Assembly: GCA_017410455.1 (NCBI GenBank)
Contig: JAFQQT010000023.1
Span: forward strand, 1-64,000
Length of the DNA: 64,000 bases
Source: Clostridia bacterium
Lineage (GTDB): Bacteria > Bacillota > Clostridia > Christensenellales > Aristaeellaceae
Direction of reading: 5' to 3'
Positions 43,877 to 52,366 of this stretch are shown in pieces. The position numbers and the translations under genes are program-made. Below the pieces are notes generated by a model. It searched no databases. It was not told the origin of the DNA and was given only the letters and a program-made list of their open reading frames with translations. How positions within the stretch are numbered: position 1 is the stretch's first letter; the number at the start of each line of letters is the position of its first letter.

Positions 43877-45481
43877 TCACCCCTTCACCGGCACCGCCCG
43901 TCCGCTGGTCCTGAGCGCCGCCTCGTCCAGCACGCCCTCCGCCAGCACCTGCCTGCCGCTGATGAACACGCGGCGGATGCCGAAGGGCTTCTCCTGATCC
44001 GGCGTGGCGGCGCGGATCTCGTCCTCGTCAAACACGGTCAGGTCGGCATAGCAGCCGGGGCGGATGTAGCCGCAGCCGTCCAGGCGGAAGCGGTCGGCGG
44101 TGGCGCCGGTCATGCGGCGGATGGTGTTTTCCAGCGTGTCACCCGTGCCCAGAAGGGAATCCCGCAGGAACTTGGGGAAGCAGTCGTAAATGGCGGGGTT
44201 CTGCACGCCGTGCTCCTCCACCCACGCGTCGGTCATGTACAGGCAGCGTTCGTCCCGCTCAAAGGCGGAGATGATCTCCGGCGTGGTGTAGGGGCCCATG
44301 TTGACGCGGCCCCGGAAGTCGCTCTTTTCGCACAGCATCAGGTAGGCGGCCAGGTCGGACAGGCCCTCCTCCTTTGCAATGTCATGCACGGACTTGCCCT
44401 CGTATTGTTCATACCCGGGGCCGATGTAGGCCACCTGGATATCCTTGAAGCCGAAGCCCAGCAGGAGGCTCGAGGCGTACACCAGCACCGCCAGCTTCAT
44501 GCGGTTGAGGGGCTTTTTCCTTTCCGCCGGGGTCATGGCCTGATACCAGGCGGGCAGGATGACGGTGATGACCGACACGCCCAGGAGCTCGTTGTAGATA
44601 TCGAACATGACGTCCACACCCGCGTCCCGCAGATCGCCGATGATGCGCAGGAACTCGTCCTTGTCCTTGAAGGAGCGGCGGCCGACGAAGATGGCGTGGG
44701 AGTAATGCAGACGGCATTTCGTTTCCAGGGCGATCTCCTTCAGCTCGTCCACCGCCCGCAGCAGGTGGGAGCGGCCCAGCAGCTCCGGGTAGGACATCGA
44801 CACGGCGGAATTGGCCCGGGGATGCACTGTCAGCGGACGGTCATACTTTGCGCACAGGGCGGCGACCTTCTTCAGCTCCGGCAGCTGCGCATACAGGCCG
44901 GGGTCGTACATCAGGCCCAGGGAGACGCCCGCCGCGCCCTCCTGCAGCGCCTTTTCCAGCAGGGACAGCATGCGCGCCTCCTCGTCCTCCGTCAGGGGCC
45001 GGGCGGCGCTGCCGGACACTGCCGCGCGGCTGGTGCAGTGGCCCGCCAGCACGGCCATGTTGCAGGGCATGGCGTGGTCGGCTGCGGCGAAGTAGGCCGA
45101 CAGCGAGCCGCTGCGCTCCTTCGCATCCCCGAAGCCGAAGAGGCCCGCGCCGATGACTTCCCGGTGGGGACAGTCGCTGTCAAAGCCCACGGCAGAAATG
45201 CCGCAGTTGCCGGTGACGAAGGTGGTGATGCCCTGGCGGATGAAGGGCGCAAACCAGGGCAGCGGCTCGCTGCGCAGGGCGAACCAGTCGTTGTGGGAAT
45301 GGGCGTCGATGAAGCCGGGGGCCAGGGACAGGCCGCCGAGGTCGATGACCTCATCCGCGCCGTCGGCGGAGATTTCCGTCCCCACCTGCGCGATGCGCTC
45401 GTCCTCCACCAGCACGTCGCCCATAAAGGCGGCAGCGCCGGTTCCGTCGTAGATGCGGGCATTCTTCAGCAGCTTCTTCAT
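43877..45481 (-). CDS. D-aminoacylase / N-acyl-D-amino-acid deacylase
   Basis: 534 residues, amidohydrolase superfamily. Metal site GFIDAHSHND (His61, His63) and FVTGNCGIS (Cys93, as in the Alcaligenes enzyme), with the HCTSRA and TVHPRAN region further on. These enzymes release D-amino acids from N-acyl forms, linked to peptidoglycan or D-peptide salvage. No signal peptide. It starts 33 bases after the multi-HTH gene in the same direction, so the two are likely an operon. Confidence 0.9.
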   Translation of the reverse strand: MKKLLKNARIYDGTGAAAFMGDVLVEDERIAQVGTEISADGADEVIDLGGLSLAPGFIDAHSHNDWFALRSEPLPWFAPFIRQGITTFVTGNCGISAVGFDSDCPHREVIGAGLFGFGDAKERSGSLSAYFAAADHAMPCNMAVLAGHCTSRAAVSGSAARPLTEDEEARMLSLLEKALQEGAAGVSLGLMYDPGLYAQLPELKKVAALCAKYDRPLTVHPRANSAVSMSYPELLGRSHLLRAVDELKEIALETKCRLHYSHAIFVGRRSFKDKDEFLRIIGDLRDAGVDVMFDIYNELLGVSVITVILPAWYQAMTPAERKKPLNRMKLAVLVYASSLLLGFGFKDIQVAYIGPGYEQYEGKSVHDIAKEEGLSDLAAYLMLCEKSDFRGRVNMGPYTTPEIISAFERDERCLYMTDAWVEEHGVQNPAIYDCFPKFLRDSLLGTGDTLENTIRRMTGATADRFRLDGCGYIRPGCYADLTVFDEDEIRAATPDQEKPFGIRRVFISGRQVLAEGVLDEAALRTSGRAVPVKG

Positions 45482-45514
45482 CGTTCATCATTTCCTTTCG
45501 TTCATTGCATCGGG

Positions 45515-46657
45515 TTATGCGTGCGGCTCATCGGCCGCTGCATCTGTCAGGTTCAGTATGTCCATCCGGCTGCGGACGGCGGCCACGGAGCGCCTGAGCT
45601 CCGCAGCCATCTGCTCATCGGAGCAGCCCTGGCGGAACATCCGCTGCAGCGCGCTGATCTCCTCGGGATACCAGGGCAGCCCCTGATGCGCCAGCTCCGG
45701 CGGCAGCTCTTCGCCGCCCAGCAGGCTGTGATCCGCCAGCCCCAGGAAGATCAGGCGGCAGCGCACGAGCCTGTCCCTGCGCCCCATCAGGCGGACAATC
45801 CGTTCCACATCGTCCCCCCGCGCCCAGGCCCGGCGCAGACATGCGTCATCCTCCTCCGTCCACCGGCGGGAAGGGGAGATGGCGGCGGCGACCGTTTCCG
45901 GAAGAGGCGGCGCAGCCACCGAAGCCACAGGCGGCGTTTCTTCCGTCCCACGGGAGAGAATCCGCTCGCGTACGTCCTGCGGCGTCCGGTTCAGTTCAAG
46001 CGCAATGTCAGATATGTTCATGCCGCTGTCAACCAGCTCCCCCAGCGCATCACTGTCGGCTTCCTCCCACCGTCGGGGTTCTCTGGCAGGGGCACTCTCC
46101 AGCAAGCCAAGCTTCTTCAGACGGGACGAGATGGCGCCCCGGGTGCGTCCGAGGGTTGAAGCGATCTCTCCGATGTGCCATCCTTCGCCATGCAGCTGCC
46201 GCAGATGCGCCTCTTCTTCGGGCGTCCAGGGGCTATAGGCAGATGGCAGCACCCCATCCGTCAGGGATGGCGACGCGCCCTTCCTCTCCGGAATCGCCAC
46301 GCGTTCTCCCCGGCCATAGCCACCGCCCGCCAGCAGGTTCAGCTGCAGCCGCACGCCCCGGGGACGGCGGTGGATCAGCCGGGCGATCTCCTCGATGGGC
46401 ATGCCGCTGCCATAGAGCGCCTGCAGGTCGGCCAGATCCTCCTGCGTCCAGGGGCGCGAGGCATTCAGGCAGCCGGAGCGGGTCAGGGGCAGTTCGCCCC
46501 AGGTCTCCTGTGCGCCCATCGCCTGCAGCGCGGTCAGCAGCGCTTCGCGCACGTCGGCACGCTGCAGCAGGTGATCCTCCGGCAACACCTCGCCGGTGTC
46601 CGGATGTGCGCCTGCCAGCAGGCGACGGAGGAAGTCGGCGGCTTGTGATATGTTCAT
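45515..46657 (-). CDS. Multi-HTH (Myb/SANT-like) DNA-binding protein
   Basis: 380 residues from ATG 46657 (AAAGGAGCG). After an N-terminal helical region (AGAHPDTGEVLPEDH) come about five HTH units of Myb/SANT or sigma-region-4 type: RPWTQEDLADLQALY, SPWTPEEEAHLRQLHGEGW with IASTLGRTRGAISSRLKKLGL, RRWEEADSDALGELV, RRWTEEDDACLRR, and LPWYPEEISALQRM. Five HTH units in one chain suggest binding to an extended or repeated DNA site. The downstream D-aminoacylase may be a target or just co-transcribed. Confidence 0.75.
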   Translation of the reverse strand: MNISQAADFLRRLLAGAHPDTGEVLPEDHLLQRADVREALLTALQAMGAQETWGELPLTRSGCLNASRPWTQEDLADLQALYGSGMPIEEIARLIHRRPRGVRLQLNLLAGGGYGRGERVAIPERKGASPSLTDGVLPSAYSPWTPEEEAHLRQLHGEGWHIGEIASTLGRTRGAISSRLKKLGLLESAPAREPRRWEEADSDALGELVDSGMNISDIALELNRTPQDVRERILSRGTEETPPVASVAAPPLPETVAAAISPSRRWTEEDDACLRRAWARGDDVERIVRLMGRRDRLVRCRLIFLGLADHSLLGGEELPPELAHQGLPWYPEEISALQRMFRQGCSDEQMAAELRRSVAAVRSRMDILNLTDAAADEPHA

Positions 46658-46702
46658 GGCAAACGCTCCTTTGTATGGGTCTGCGTGGTTCCTTATACTT
46701 CC

Positions 46703-46731
46703 ATCGTAACAGAGGCCGCCAGCCTTGTCAA
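46703..46731 (-). promoter_or_regulatory. Promoter of multi-HTH gene
   Basis: Minus strand TTGACA, 17 bases, TACGAT. Confidence 0.8.
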
Positions 46732-46751
46732 CCCGCAATACCCCACAGCAA

Positions 46752-46790
46752 AGCGGCGCAGAGCCGTAAAGCCCTGCGCCGCCGGATATG
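46752..46790 (-). terminator. Terminator of DUF4179 gene
   Basis: Minus strand GGCGGCGCAG / CTGCGCCGC arms followed by TTTGC; U tract short. Confidence 0.6.
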
Positions 46791-46797
46791 CGATTGG

Positions 46798-47970
46798 TTA
46801 CTCCACAACGCGCAGCACGATGGCTTCTTCCATGTGCTCGCCGCTCCTGCTGTACACGGGTACCAGCTGCATGTTCTCCACCAGAGCATCCAGCTTGCAG
46901 CTGACGCCGACGGTCAGCTGGCCGTCCACGCCGGAGGAGACCCATTCCGTGCCGCCGTCCGTCACCCGCTGGTCGCCGATGTAGAAGCGCCACTCGCGGA
47001 TGTAATCGATGTCATCGGGGTTTTCCCATGTGCGCTCGATCTCCACCCAGCTCTGGGGACAGGTCACCACCACTTCACCCTTGACGTCGATGGCGCTGGC
47101 GTTCAGGTTCGCCACTGCCGTCCAGCCCTCGCCGGAGGCTTCGCCGGTCAGCGGCACGCCGCCGGTCTTGTCCCGCTGCACGGTGAAGGGGTGCCATGCG
47201 GCGCCGGTACGCTCGCCACGGCTGAGGTAACAGCCGGTCTCGTCCTGGTACCAGGTGTTGTGGGTGGTGAAGGTACCCAGCAGGAAGGTGACCTCATCTG
47301 CCGCCAGCTCCTCAGGCACGACGCACTCCTTCCAGCCCACCAGCGTGCCATTCTCGGTCAGATACATTTCGCCGCCGATGATGTCCAGGTACGTCTCGCC
47401 GATCTGCAGGCCGTCATGGACATTGACAGAATGGGAGGTTGCCCAGCGGGGCGCGCTTCCGTCCAGGTGCGCGACCATCAGGTCGTGACTGGCGCTGTCG
47501 CTGCCGAAGGTCTGGCCGTACACCTCACCCGGCAGCTCCCAGTCCCAGGCGTCCACCGCAGGCTTGCCCTCGCCCAGCTCAACCTGGTCAAAGGGGCCTT
47601 CCACCGTGTAGGAAATAAACACGCGCTCACCGTCATAATAGGCCTGTCCGATGGTGACGGTCACGCCCTCCTCGGTCACGATGGACAGGTTCACATCCGC
47701 CGAGACCCTTTCCAGGCCGGGCAAGCGGGCGTCCACCGCGCCACTTTCGCTCATCTGCCCGAACAGCCCCAGTCCCGCCGCCAGCGCAGCACCTGCCATC
47801 AGCATGGTCAGCAGCATCGCAAAAATAACGCTCACAGAAATTTTCTTCTTCACTTGACTTTCTCCTCTCGCCTGATTCAGCACAGCGGCGCGGACCGAGG
47901 GCAGGTCACCCGCGCCGGAGAGGCAGTCGTCGATGGCCGCACGAACGGCGTCGTTGGTTATTTCTTTCAT
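46798..47970 (-). CDS. DUF4179-type anti-sigma-like membrane protein
   Basis: 390 residues. A short cytoplasmic part (1-41), one membrane segment about 44-66 (ISVSVIFAMLLTMLMAGAALAA), and a large external domain rich in beta strands. It matches the DUF4179 type of anti-sigma factor encoded beside ECF sigma genes in Clostridia. The cytoplasmic part would hold the sigma factor; the external domain would sense envelope stress. Its ATG overlaps the sigma stop codon (ATGA), so the pair is translationally coupled. Confidence 0.82.
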   Translation of the reverse strand: MKEITNDAVRAAIDDCLSGAGDLPSVRAAVLNQARGESQVKKKISVSVIFAMLLTMLMAGAALAAGLGLFGQMSESGAVDARLPGLERVSADVNLSIVTEEGVTVTIGQAYYDGERVFISYTVEGPFDQVELGEGKPAVDAWDWELPGEVYGQTFGSDSASHDLMVAHLDGSAPRWATSHSVNVHDGLQIGETYLDIIGGEMYLTENGTLVGWKECVVPEELAADEVTFLLGTFTTHNTWYQDETGCYLSRGERTGAAWHPFTVQRDKTGGVPLTGEASGEGWTAVANLNASAIDVKGEVVVTCPQSWVEIERTWENPDDIDYIREWRFYIGDQRVTDGGTEWVSSGVDGQLTVGVSCKLDALVENMQLVPVYSRSGEHMEEAIVLRVVE

Positions 47971-48518
47971 GCGTCCTCCTCCCCCAGCGCGCTGGCCAGT
48001 GCAGCCCGCGCCTTTTTCAATCGGTTCATCACGGTGGGCGGGGTGATCCCCAGCGCCCTGGCCGTGTCGCGTATGGTCAGCCCCTGATCGCAGTGCAGCA
48101 GCACCACTTCGCGCTGCTTCGCCGGCAGGGACAGGATGGCCGCCGTCAGCGCGATATGCTCCGCGCTGGGCGGCGCCACGGGCAGCGGCAGGTCCTCGAT
48201 GGCCGTGGCCTTGTCCACATGCCGGAACCAGCCGCCGCGGGTCATGTCGCGGCAGGTGTTGACGGCAATGCGCATCAGCCAGGTCTTCTCGCTCGCCTCG
48301 CCCCTGAAGCCATCCATCTTCCGGTACGCCTTCAGGAATGTGTCCTGCACCGCGTCCTGCGCCAGCTGCACATCATGCAGATACATCAGGCACAGGCGCA
48401 GCACCGCCTTTTCATGGCTGAGCATCAGCTGGTTCAGCCATTCCTCCCGGCTGACGGACGCATCCGCCCTGCCGGTCTTCGTGCAGCTGCAGCTGTCCGG
48501 GCCCTTGACAGCATACAT
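47967..48518 (-). CDS. ECF RNA polymerase sigma factor
   Basis: 183 residues. Region 2: LRLCLMYLHDVQLAQDAVQDTFLKAYRKMDGFRGEA.. with the usual DAxQDTF; region 4 HTH: LLHCDQGLTIRDTARALGITPPTVMNRLKKARAAL. RBS AAAGGAGGTGA before ATG 48518. It is preceded by its own ECF-type promoter, implying autoregulation, and followed by its DUF4179 anti-sigma partner. Confidence 0.93.
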   Translation of the reverse strand: MYAVKGPDSCSCTKTGRADASVSREEWLNQLMLSHEKAVLRLCLMYLHDVQLAQDAVQDTFLKAYRKMDGFRGEASEKTWLMRIAVNTCRDMTRGGWFRHVDKATAIEDLPLPVAPPSAEHIALTAAILSLPAKQREVVLLHCDQGLTIRDTARALGITPPTVMNRLKKARAALASALGEEDA

Positions 48519-48546
48519 GCGGCGCTCACCTCCTTTCACCTTTACA

Positions 48547-48572
48547 GACGAATCACCGCCGGAAATGTTAAA
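48547..48572 (-). promoter_or_regulatory. ECF-type autoregulated promoter
   Basis: Minus strand TTTAAC, 16 bases, CGTC, the arrangement of Bacillus/Clostridia ECF promoters (AAC and CGTC). Confidence 0.7.
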
Positions 48573-48575
48573 CGG

Positions 48576-48622
48576 GTTCACAATCTTTTTTTGAGGATTC
48601 CCTGCGCAGAATATCGTAAGAT
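48576..48622 (+). promoter_or_regulatory. GTTCACAA-type promoter of the Y RNA (site 3)
   Basis: GTTCACAATC and a T7 run, then -10 TAAGAT (48617-48622) beginning 41 bases after the first G. The start point near 48629 coincides with the 5' arm of the Y RNA stem. Confidence 0.7.
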
Positions 48623-48626
48623 GATG

Positions 48627-48785
48627 CTGCACACAACGCTTCCCTGACTGCAACTCTTTGCGTGTGTAAGCAGGGGATCGGGGTTCGAGTCCCCGTCGTG
48701 CCGCGTCAAGCGGAGCGGTAGCTCAATGGCAGAGCACCTTAAAATGGGAAGTGGTGCAGGAGTCGGCGGCCGCCGGCTCCTTTTT
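48627..48785 (+). ncRNA. Y-RNA-like ncRNA (permuted tRNA mimic)
   Basis: The ends pair: CTGCAC (48627-48632) with GTGCAG (48754-48759) and CTTCCC (48639-48644) with GGGAAG (48746-48751), with an internal loop ACAACG/TG, as in Ro60-binding Y RNA stems. The inside holds tRNA arms in permuted order: T arm CGGGG-TTCGAGT-CCCCG (48679-48695), an acceptor-like helix 48696-48704 / 48710-48718 closed by loop GTCAA (with one mismatch), then D arm GCTC-AATGGCA-GAGC (48721-48735). An intrinsic terminator follows (48760-48785, 10-bp stem, T5). Bacterial YrlA RNAs have this layout. The gene for a TROVE/vWA protein starts 190 bases downstream. Confidence 0.85.
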
Positions 48786-48827
48786 CGTGCACGGGCTGAA
48801 GTCACAGTCGCCCCGGAAACGAATTCC

Positions 48828-48874
48828 GTTCACAACTTTTTTTGCTGCTTTCCACGCCCAAAACGTGATAGTAT
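48828..48874 (+). promoter_or_regulatory. GTTCACAA-type promoter of the TROVE gene (site 4)
   Basis: GTTCACAAC and a T7 run, then -10 TAGTAT (48869-48874) beginning 41 bases after the first G. Same layout as site 3. Confidence 0.65.
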
Positions 48875-48972
48875 ATGTCCGTAAGCTTCCCTTACAGCAA
48901 TCCACAGGATGAAAAATGGGAAGTAAAACCGCTGAAATGCATCTGAAATATACGAAGAAGGAGGTCACACAC

Positions 48973-50448
48973 ATGGATTTCAGCCAGCTTCTCCGCCGTC
49001 AGGCACAGTTCACCCACACCACCAATGGCGCGCCCGCCCTCATGTCCACGGGCAACGCGCTGCTCAACATGTTCTCCACCGTCGCTGCCTGCCGCGGCCG
49101 TACGGAAAAGGAGATCATCCACTTCCTGGACGCTGCATGGCAGGCCGATCCCCTGGGCGCGCTGCGCTGCATGTTCTATGTGCGTGACGTGCGCGGCGGC
49201 CAGGGCGAGCGCGACATCTTCCGCGCGATGCTCAACCACGCCGCGACCCGGTACACCGAGGCCCTGCGCCCCAACGTGCACCTCATCCCCGAGTACGGCC
49301 GCTGGGATGACATGTACTTCCTCATCGGCACGCCCCTGGAGGAGGACATGTGGAAGCTCGTCCGCGCCCAGCTGGACGTGGATATTGAGCAGATGGAAGC
49401 CGGCAAGCCCGTCTCCCTGCTCGCCAAGTGGCTGAAGAAGGCCAACTCCCAGAGCGAGACCACCAAGCGCCTGGGCATCTACACCGCCCAGAAGCTGGGC
49501 ATGTCCGTCTACGACTACAAGCGCGTTACCGCCCGCCTGCGCAAGCACATGGGCGTGGTCGAGATCGCCATGTCCGCCGGCGACTGGGGCTCCATCGCCT
49601 ATGAGGGCACCCCCTCCCGCGCGATGATGATCTACCGCAAGGCCTTCCGCCTGCACGATCAGGAGCGCTACGAGGCGTACCTGGCGGCCGTGGCGGCGGG
49701 CGAGAGGAAGATCAACGCCTCCACCCTCTACCCCTACGACATCGTGGAGAAATACCTCCGCGACCAGGGCGATGCGACCCTGGAGGCCCAGTGGAAGGCG
49801 CTGCCCGACTATGTGCAGGATGGCGACAACATCCTGGTGATGGCGGACGTATCCGGCTCCATGTGTGGCCGGCCCATGGCATCCTCCATCGCGCTGGCGA
49901 TGTACTTCGCCAAGCGCTGCCAGGGCGCGTACCACAACCTGTTCCTGACCTTCTCCGAGCAGCCCGCGCTGGTGGAGCTCCAGGGCAACACCCTGGAAGA
50001 GCGCATCTCCTTCCTGCACAGCGCCCCCTGGGGCATGAACACCGACTTCATGGCCGCGATGAAGCTGATCCTGGACGTCGCCGTGCGCAACCATGTGCCC
50101 CAGAAGCAGCTGCCCCGCGCGCTGGTTGTCGTGACCGACATGCAGTTCGACGCCGCCACCCGCCCCGGCCAGATGAAGGAGACCTTCACCGAGCTGTGCC
50201 AGGCGATGTTCGCTGCCCAGGGCTACACCGCCCCCGTGCTGGTCTTCTGGAACGTGAACTCCACCTCCGACGTGTTCCACGCTGACGCGGCCAGCTCCGG
50301 CATCGTGCTGGTGTCCGGCCAGAGCGCATCCACGTTCGAGAACATCCTGCGCTTCCTGCGCGGCGAGGACATCCTCACCCCGGTGGACTTCATGTACCAG
50401 GTGCTGGGCGGCGAGCGCTACGCCGCCATCACCCTGCCCGCGGGCTGA
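48973..50448 (+). CDS. TROVE/vWA (Ro60-like, DUF2828-type) RNA-binding protein
   Basis: 491 residues. An N-terminal helical repeat region of the TROVE type (about 1-280: FYVRDVRGGQGERDIFRAML, IPEYGRWDDMYFL, KPVSLLAKWL) is followed by a von Willebrand A domain with the MIDAS motif VMADVSGSMCG (about 288-298) and later TDMQFD. Ro60/Rsr proteins form a ring that binds misfolded RNA and Y RNA and can feed RNA to nucleases. The immediate upstream Y-RNA-like gene supports the same role. Similarity is closest to the DUF2828 branch, as judged by eye. ATG 48973 follows AAGGAGGTC. Confidence 0.88.
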   Translation: MDFSQLLRRQAQFTHTTNGAPALMSTGNALLNMFSTVAACRGRTEKEIIHFLDAAWQADPLGALRCMFYVRDVRGGQGERDIFRAMLNHAATRYTEALRPNVHLIPEYGRWDDMYFLIGTPLEEDMWKLVRAQLDVDIEQMEAGKPVSLLAKWLKKANSQSETTKRLGIYTAQKLGMSVYDYKRVTARLRKHMGVVEIAMSAGDWGSIAYEGTPSRAMMIYRKAFRLHDQERYEAYLAAVAAGERKINASTLYPYDIVEKYLRDQGDATLEAQWKALPDYVQDGDNILVMADVSGSMCGRPMASSIALAMYFAKRCQGAYHNLFLTFSEQPALVELQGNTLEERISFLHSAPWGMNTDFMAAMKLILDVAVRNHVPQKQLPRALVVVTDMQFDAATRPGQMKETFTELCQAMFAAQGYTAPVLVFWNVNSTSDVFHADAASSGIVLVSGQSASTFENILRFLRGEDILTPVDFMYQVLGGERYAAITLPAG

Positions 50449-50465
50449 TCCCACACAAACAAACG

Positions 50466-50508
50466 CCGCCCCCATCCTGCAGCCTCGTGCCGGGATGGGG
50501 GCGGTTTT
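50466..50508 (+). terminator. TROVE gene terminator
   Basis: CCGCCCCCATCC / GGATGGGGGCGG arms, then TTTT. Confidence 0.92.
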
Positions 50509-50533
50509 ATGCCGTGGCTGCACGTGGGCAGCG

Positions 50534-51340
50534 TCAGGCCTTCTGTTTCGTTTCAGCCCTGGCCGGGCGCAGCTTGCGGCAGTACTGCGTGCAGAGCTTG
50601 TCGGTGCAGGCGGCGCAGGTCAGCGCGGCATTGGCCCCCTCCCAGAACCGCTCCGGGTGCAGGAGGATCGCAATCTCCCACACCAGCCAGGCCACGATGG
50701 CCATCGCCAGCAGGCTCCAGCTGAAGAACCCCTTCAGGAACAGGAAGGGCGAGAACATCATCAGGTGATCCCAGTTGAAGATGCGGCAGGTGGTGCAGCA
50801 CTTGTTGCGCATGATCAGCCGGAAGGGGCACCAGATCAGCACGCAGATCAGGTCGCAGACGTAGAAGATCACCGCCGCCATGAACAGCGCCACGTCCGTC
50901 ATCACGCCCATGGCCGCCAGCACGCCGATCACCGCCACCAGCGCCGTCCACAGGATCAGCACCCACAGGGCCGAACGGGTGGTGTCCAGGATGTGCTTCT
51001 TCAGCTTCGCCACGCCATCGGCCGCGAGCTTCCCGCTGGCGTTGAACACCTCGCGGATGGGGGTGAAGCGCATGCTCCACAGCTTCTGCGACCCCAGGGC
51101 GATCCGCGTGCGCAGGGGGAGGATCTGCGCGGCCATATCGATCACCCAGATGAGCCAGAGCGCATGCAGCCACGACAGGCCGCGGAAGAAGTTCATCCCC
51201 TGCAGGACGCTGAACTGCGTCGGGTCATAGATGCAGAACATCACCGCGACAAGCAGCACCAGGCAGCGCCCCACCAGGCGCAGCGCGTAGCGGCAGCGCA
51301 TATCGCTCATGCCGCGGAAGAGCGAGATCAGGTATTGCAT
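50534..51340 (-). CDS. Polytopic membrane protein, unknown function
   Basis: 268 residues with about six hydrophobic segments (for example VGRCLVLLVAVMFCIY, ALWLIWVIDMAAQIL, LWVLILWTALVAVIGVLAAMG, FSWSLLAMAIVAWLVW). Two Cys groups are notable: CCTTCRIFNWD in a loop and CAACTDKLCTQYC at the C-terminus, which may bind metal. The family is not recognised. Its start lies one base after the stop of the patatin gene, so both are translated from one mRNA and probably act together at the membrane. Confidence 0.8.
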   Translation of the reverse strand: MQYLISLFRGMSDMRCRYALRLVGRCLVLLVAVMFCIYDPTQFSVLQGMNFFRGLSWLHALWLIWVIDMAAQILPLRTRIALGSQKLWSMRFTPIREVFNASGKLAADGVAKLKKHILDTTRSALWVLILWTALVAVIGVLAAMGVMTDVALFMAAVIFYVCDLICVLIWCPFRLIMRNKCCTTCRIFNWDHLMMFSPFLFLKGFFSWSLLAMAIVAWLVWEIAILLHPERFWEGANAALTCAACTDKLCTQYCRKLRPARAETKQKA

Positions 51341-51341
51341 A

Positions 51342-52187
51342 TTACTTCCGTTCCATCCATTCTTTCAGGGATTTGAGGGCTGCGCGGGCGTCGGCAGCGC
51401 CCTGGTCATAGACCCGCTGCACCCTGGCGGGATCGCGCTCCAGGCGGCCGATCTCCAGGGGGCGCGACGGCCGGATGAGGAATGCGCTGCCCTCCTGCGC
51501 CAGCTGCTCCACCAGCGCCAGCTGCGCGTTGTACATCTCGTGCCGCCTTTCCAGCGCGCGCACGAAGGCCGGGAATTTGCGGTAGACAAGCCGGGCCATG
51601 GCAGTCATCTCCGGCTTCTTGCGGTAGGAGGCGTCCCGGGTGAGCACCACCACATTGCGCCCGTAGCCCATGCGGCGCATGGCCTGAACGGGGATGGAGT
51701 CCGAACAGCCGCCATCGAGGTAGCTGTGTCCGTCCAGGTTCACAATGCGCGAGAAATACGGCAGGGACGCGGACGCCCTGAGGTAATCGATCTGCCCGCG
51801 CATGTCCGTGAGGCGGATGTAAGCCGGCTCGCCCGTTTCCACATCCGTGCAGACGGCCCAGTAGGGCGTGGGGTTGGCCAGGAATGCATCGTGATCGTAC
51901 ACGTCCAGCACATCCGGCAGCTCCCGGTAGCAGAAGTCCGCGCCGACGATGTCACCCGTCTTCAGCCAGCTGCGCAGGGACATGAAGCGCGGGTCGCCCA
52001 CGTATTTGCGGTAATAGCGGATAGAGCGGCCCTTCTGCCCGGACAGATACGAGCAGGCATGGATCGCCCCGGCGGACACGCCCATGACGCCGTCGAAGGT
52101 CAGGCCCGCCTCCATGAACACATCCAGCACGCCTGCGGTGTAGATGCCGCGCACGCCGCCGCCTTCCAGCACCAGACCTGTCTTCAT
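51342..52187 (-). CDS. Patatin-like phospholipase
   Basis: 281 residues. The oxyanion loop GGGVRG (VLEGGGVRGIYTAGVL), nucleophile elbow GVSAG (VMGVSAGAIHA), and the catalytic Asp in DGGCSDSIPV define a patatin acyl hydrolase, a Ser-Asp dyad lipase family similar to YjjU/RssA. No signal peptide. ATG 52187 starts at MKTGLVLEGGG. Co-transcribed with the membrane protein downstream. Confidence 0.93.
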   Translation of the reverse strand: MKTGLVLEGGGVRGIYTAGVLDVFMEAGLTFDGVMGVSAGAIHACSYLSGQKGRSIRYYRKYVGDPRFMSLRSWLKTGDIVGADFCYRELPDVLDVYDHDAFLANPTPYWAVCTDVETGEPAYIRLTDMRGQIDYLRASASLPYFSRIVNLDGHSYLDGGCSDSIPVQAMRRMGYGRNVVVLTRDASYRKKPEMTAMARLVYRKFPAFVRALERRHEMYNAQLALVEQLAQEGSAFLIRPSRPLEIGRLERDPARVQRVYDQGAADARAALKSLKEWMERK

Positions 52188-52366
52188 GCCGCTTCCCCCC
52201 CATGCTTCAGGACATACCAATGAATATTATACCGCCATAGCAGCGGGCGCGTCAACCGCAGGCAGCAGTTTTTTTGCGCCGACGTTTCCAGCGCGGCAGG
52301 CAGGAATCCGCCCGATCCGCGTCGAATAGGGAATGAACCATCCTGACTGTATTGGAGGCAACACCC

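Noticed and set aside
48660-48745. Two adjacent degraded tRNA genes (a 3' half followed by a 5' half)
   Set aside because: The halves are joined by a short loop, the acceptor-like strands pair with each other, and flanking arms pair around them with own promoter and terminator, which fits a Y RNA better than decay.
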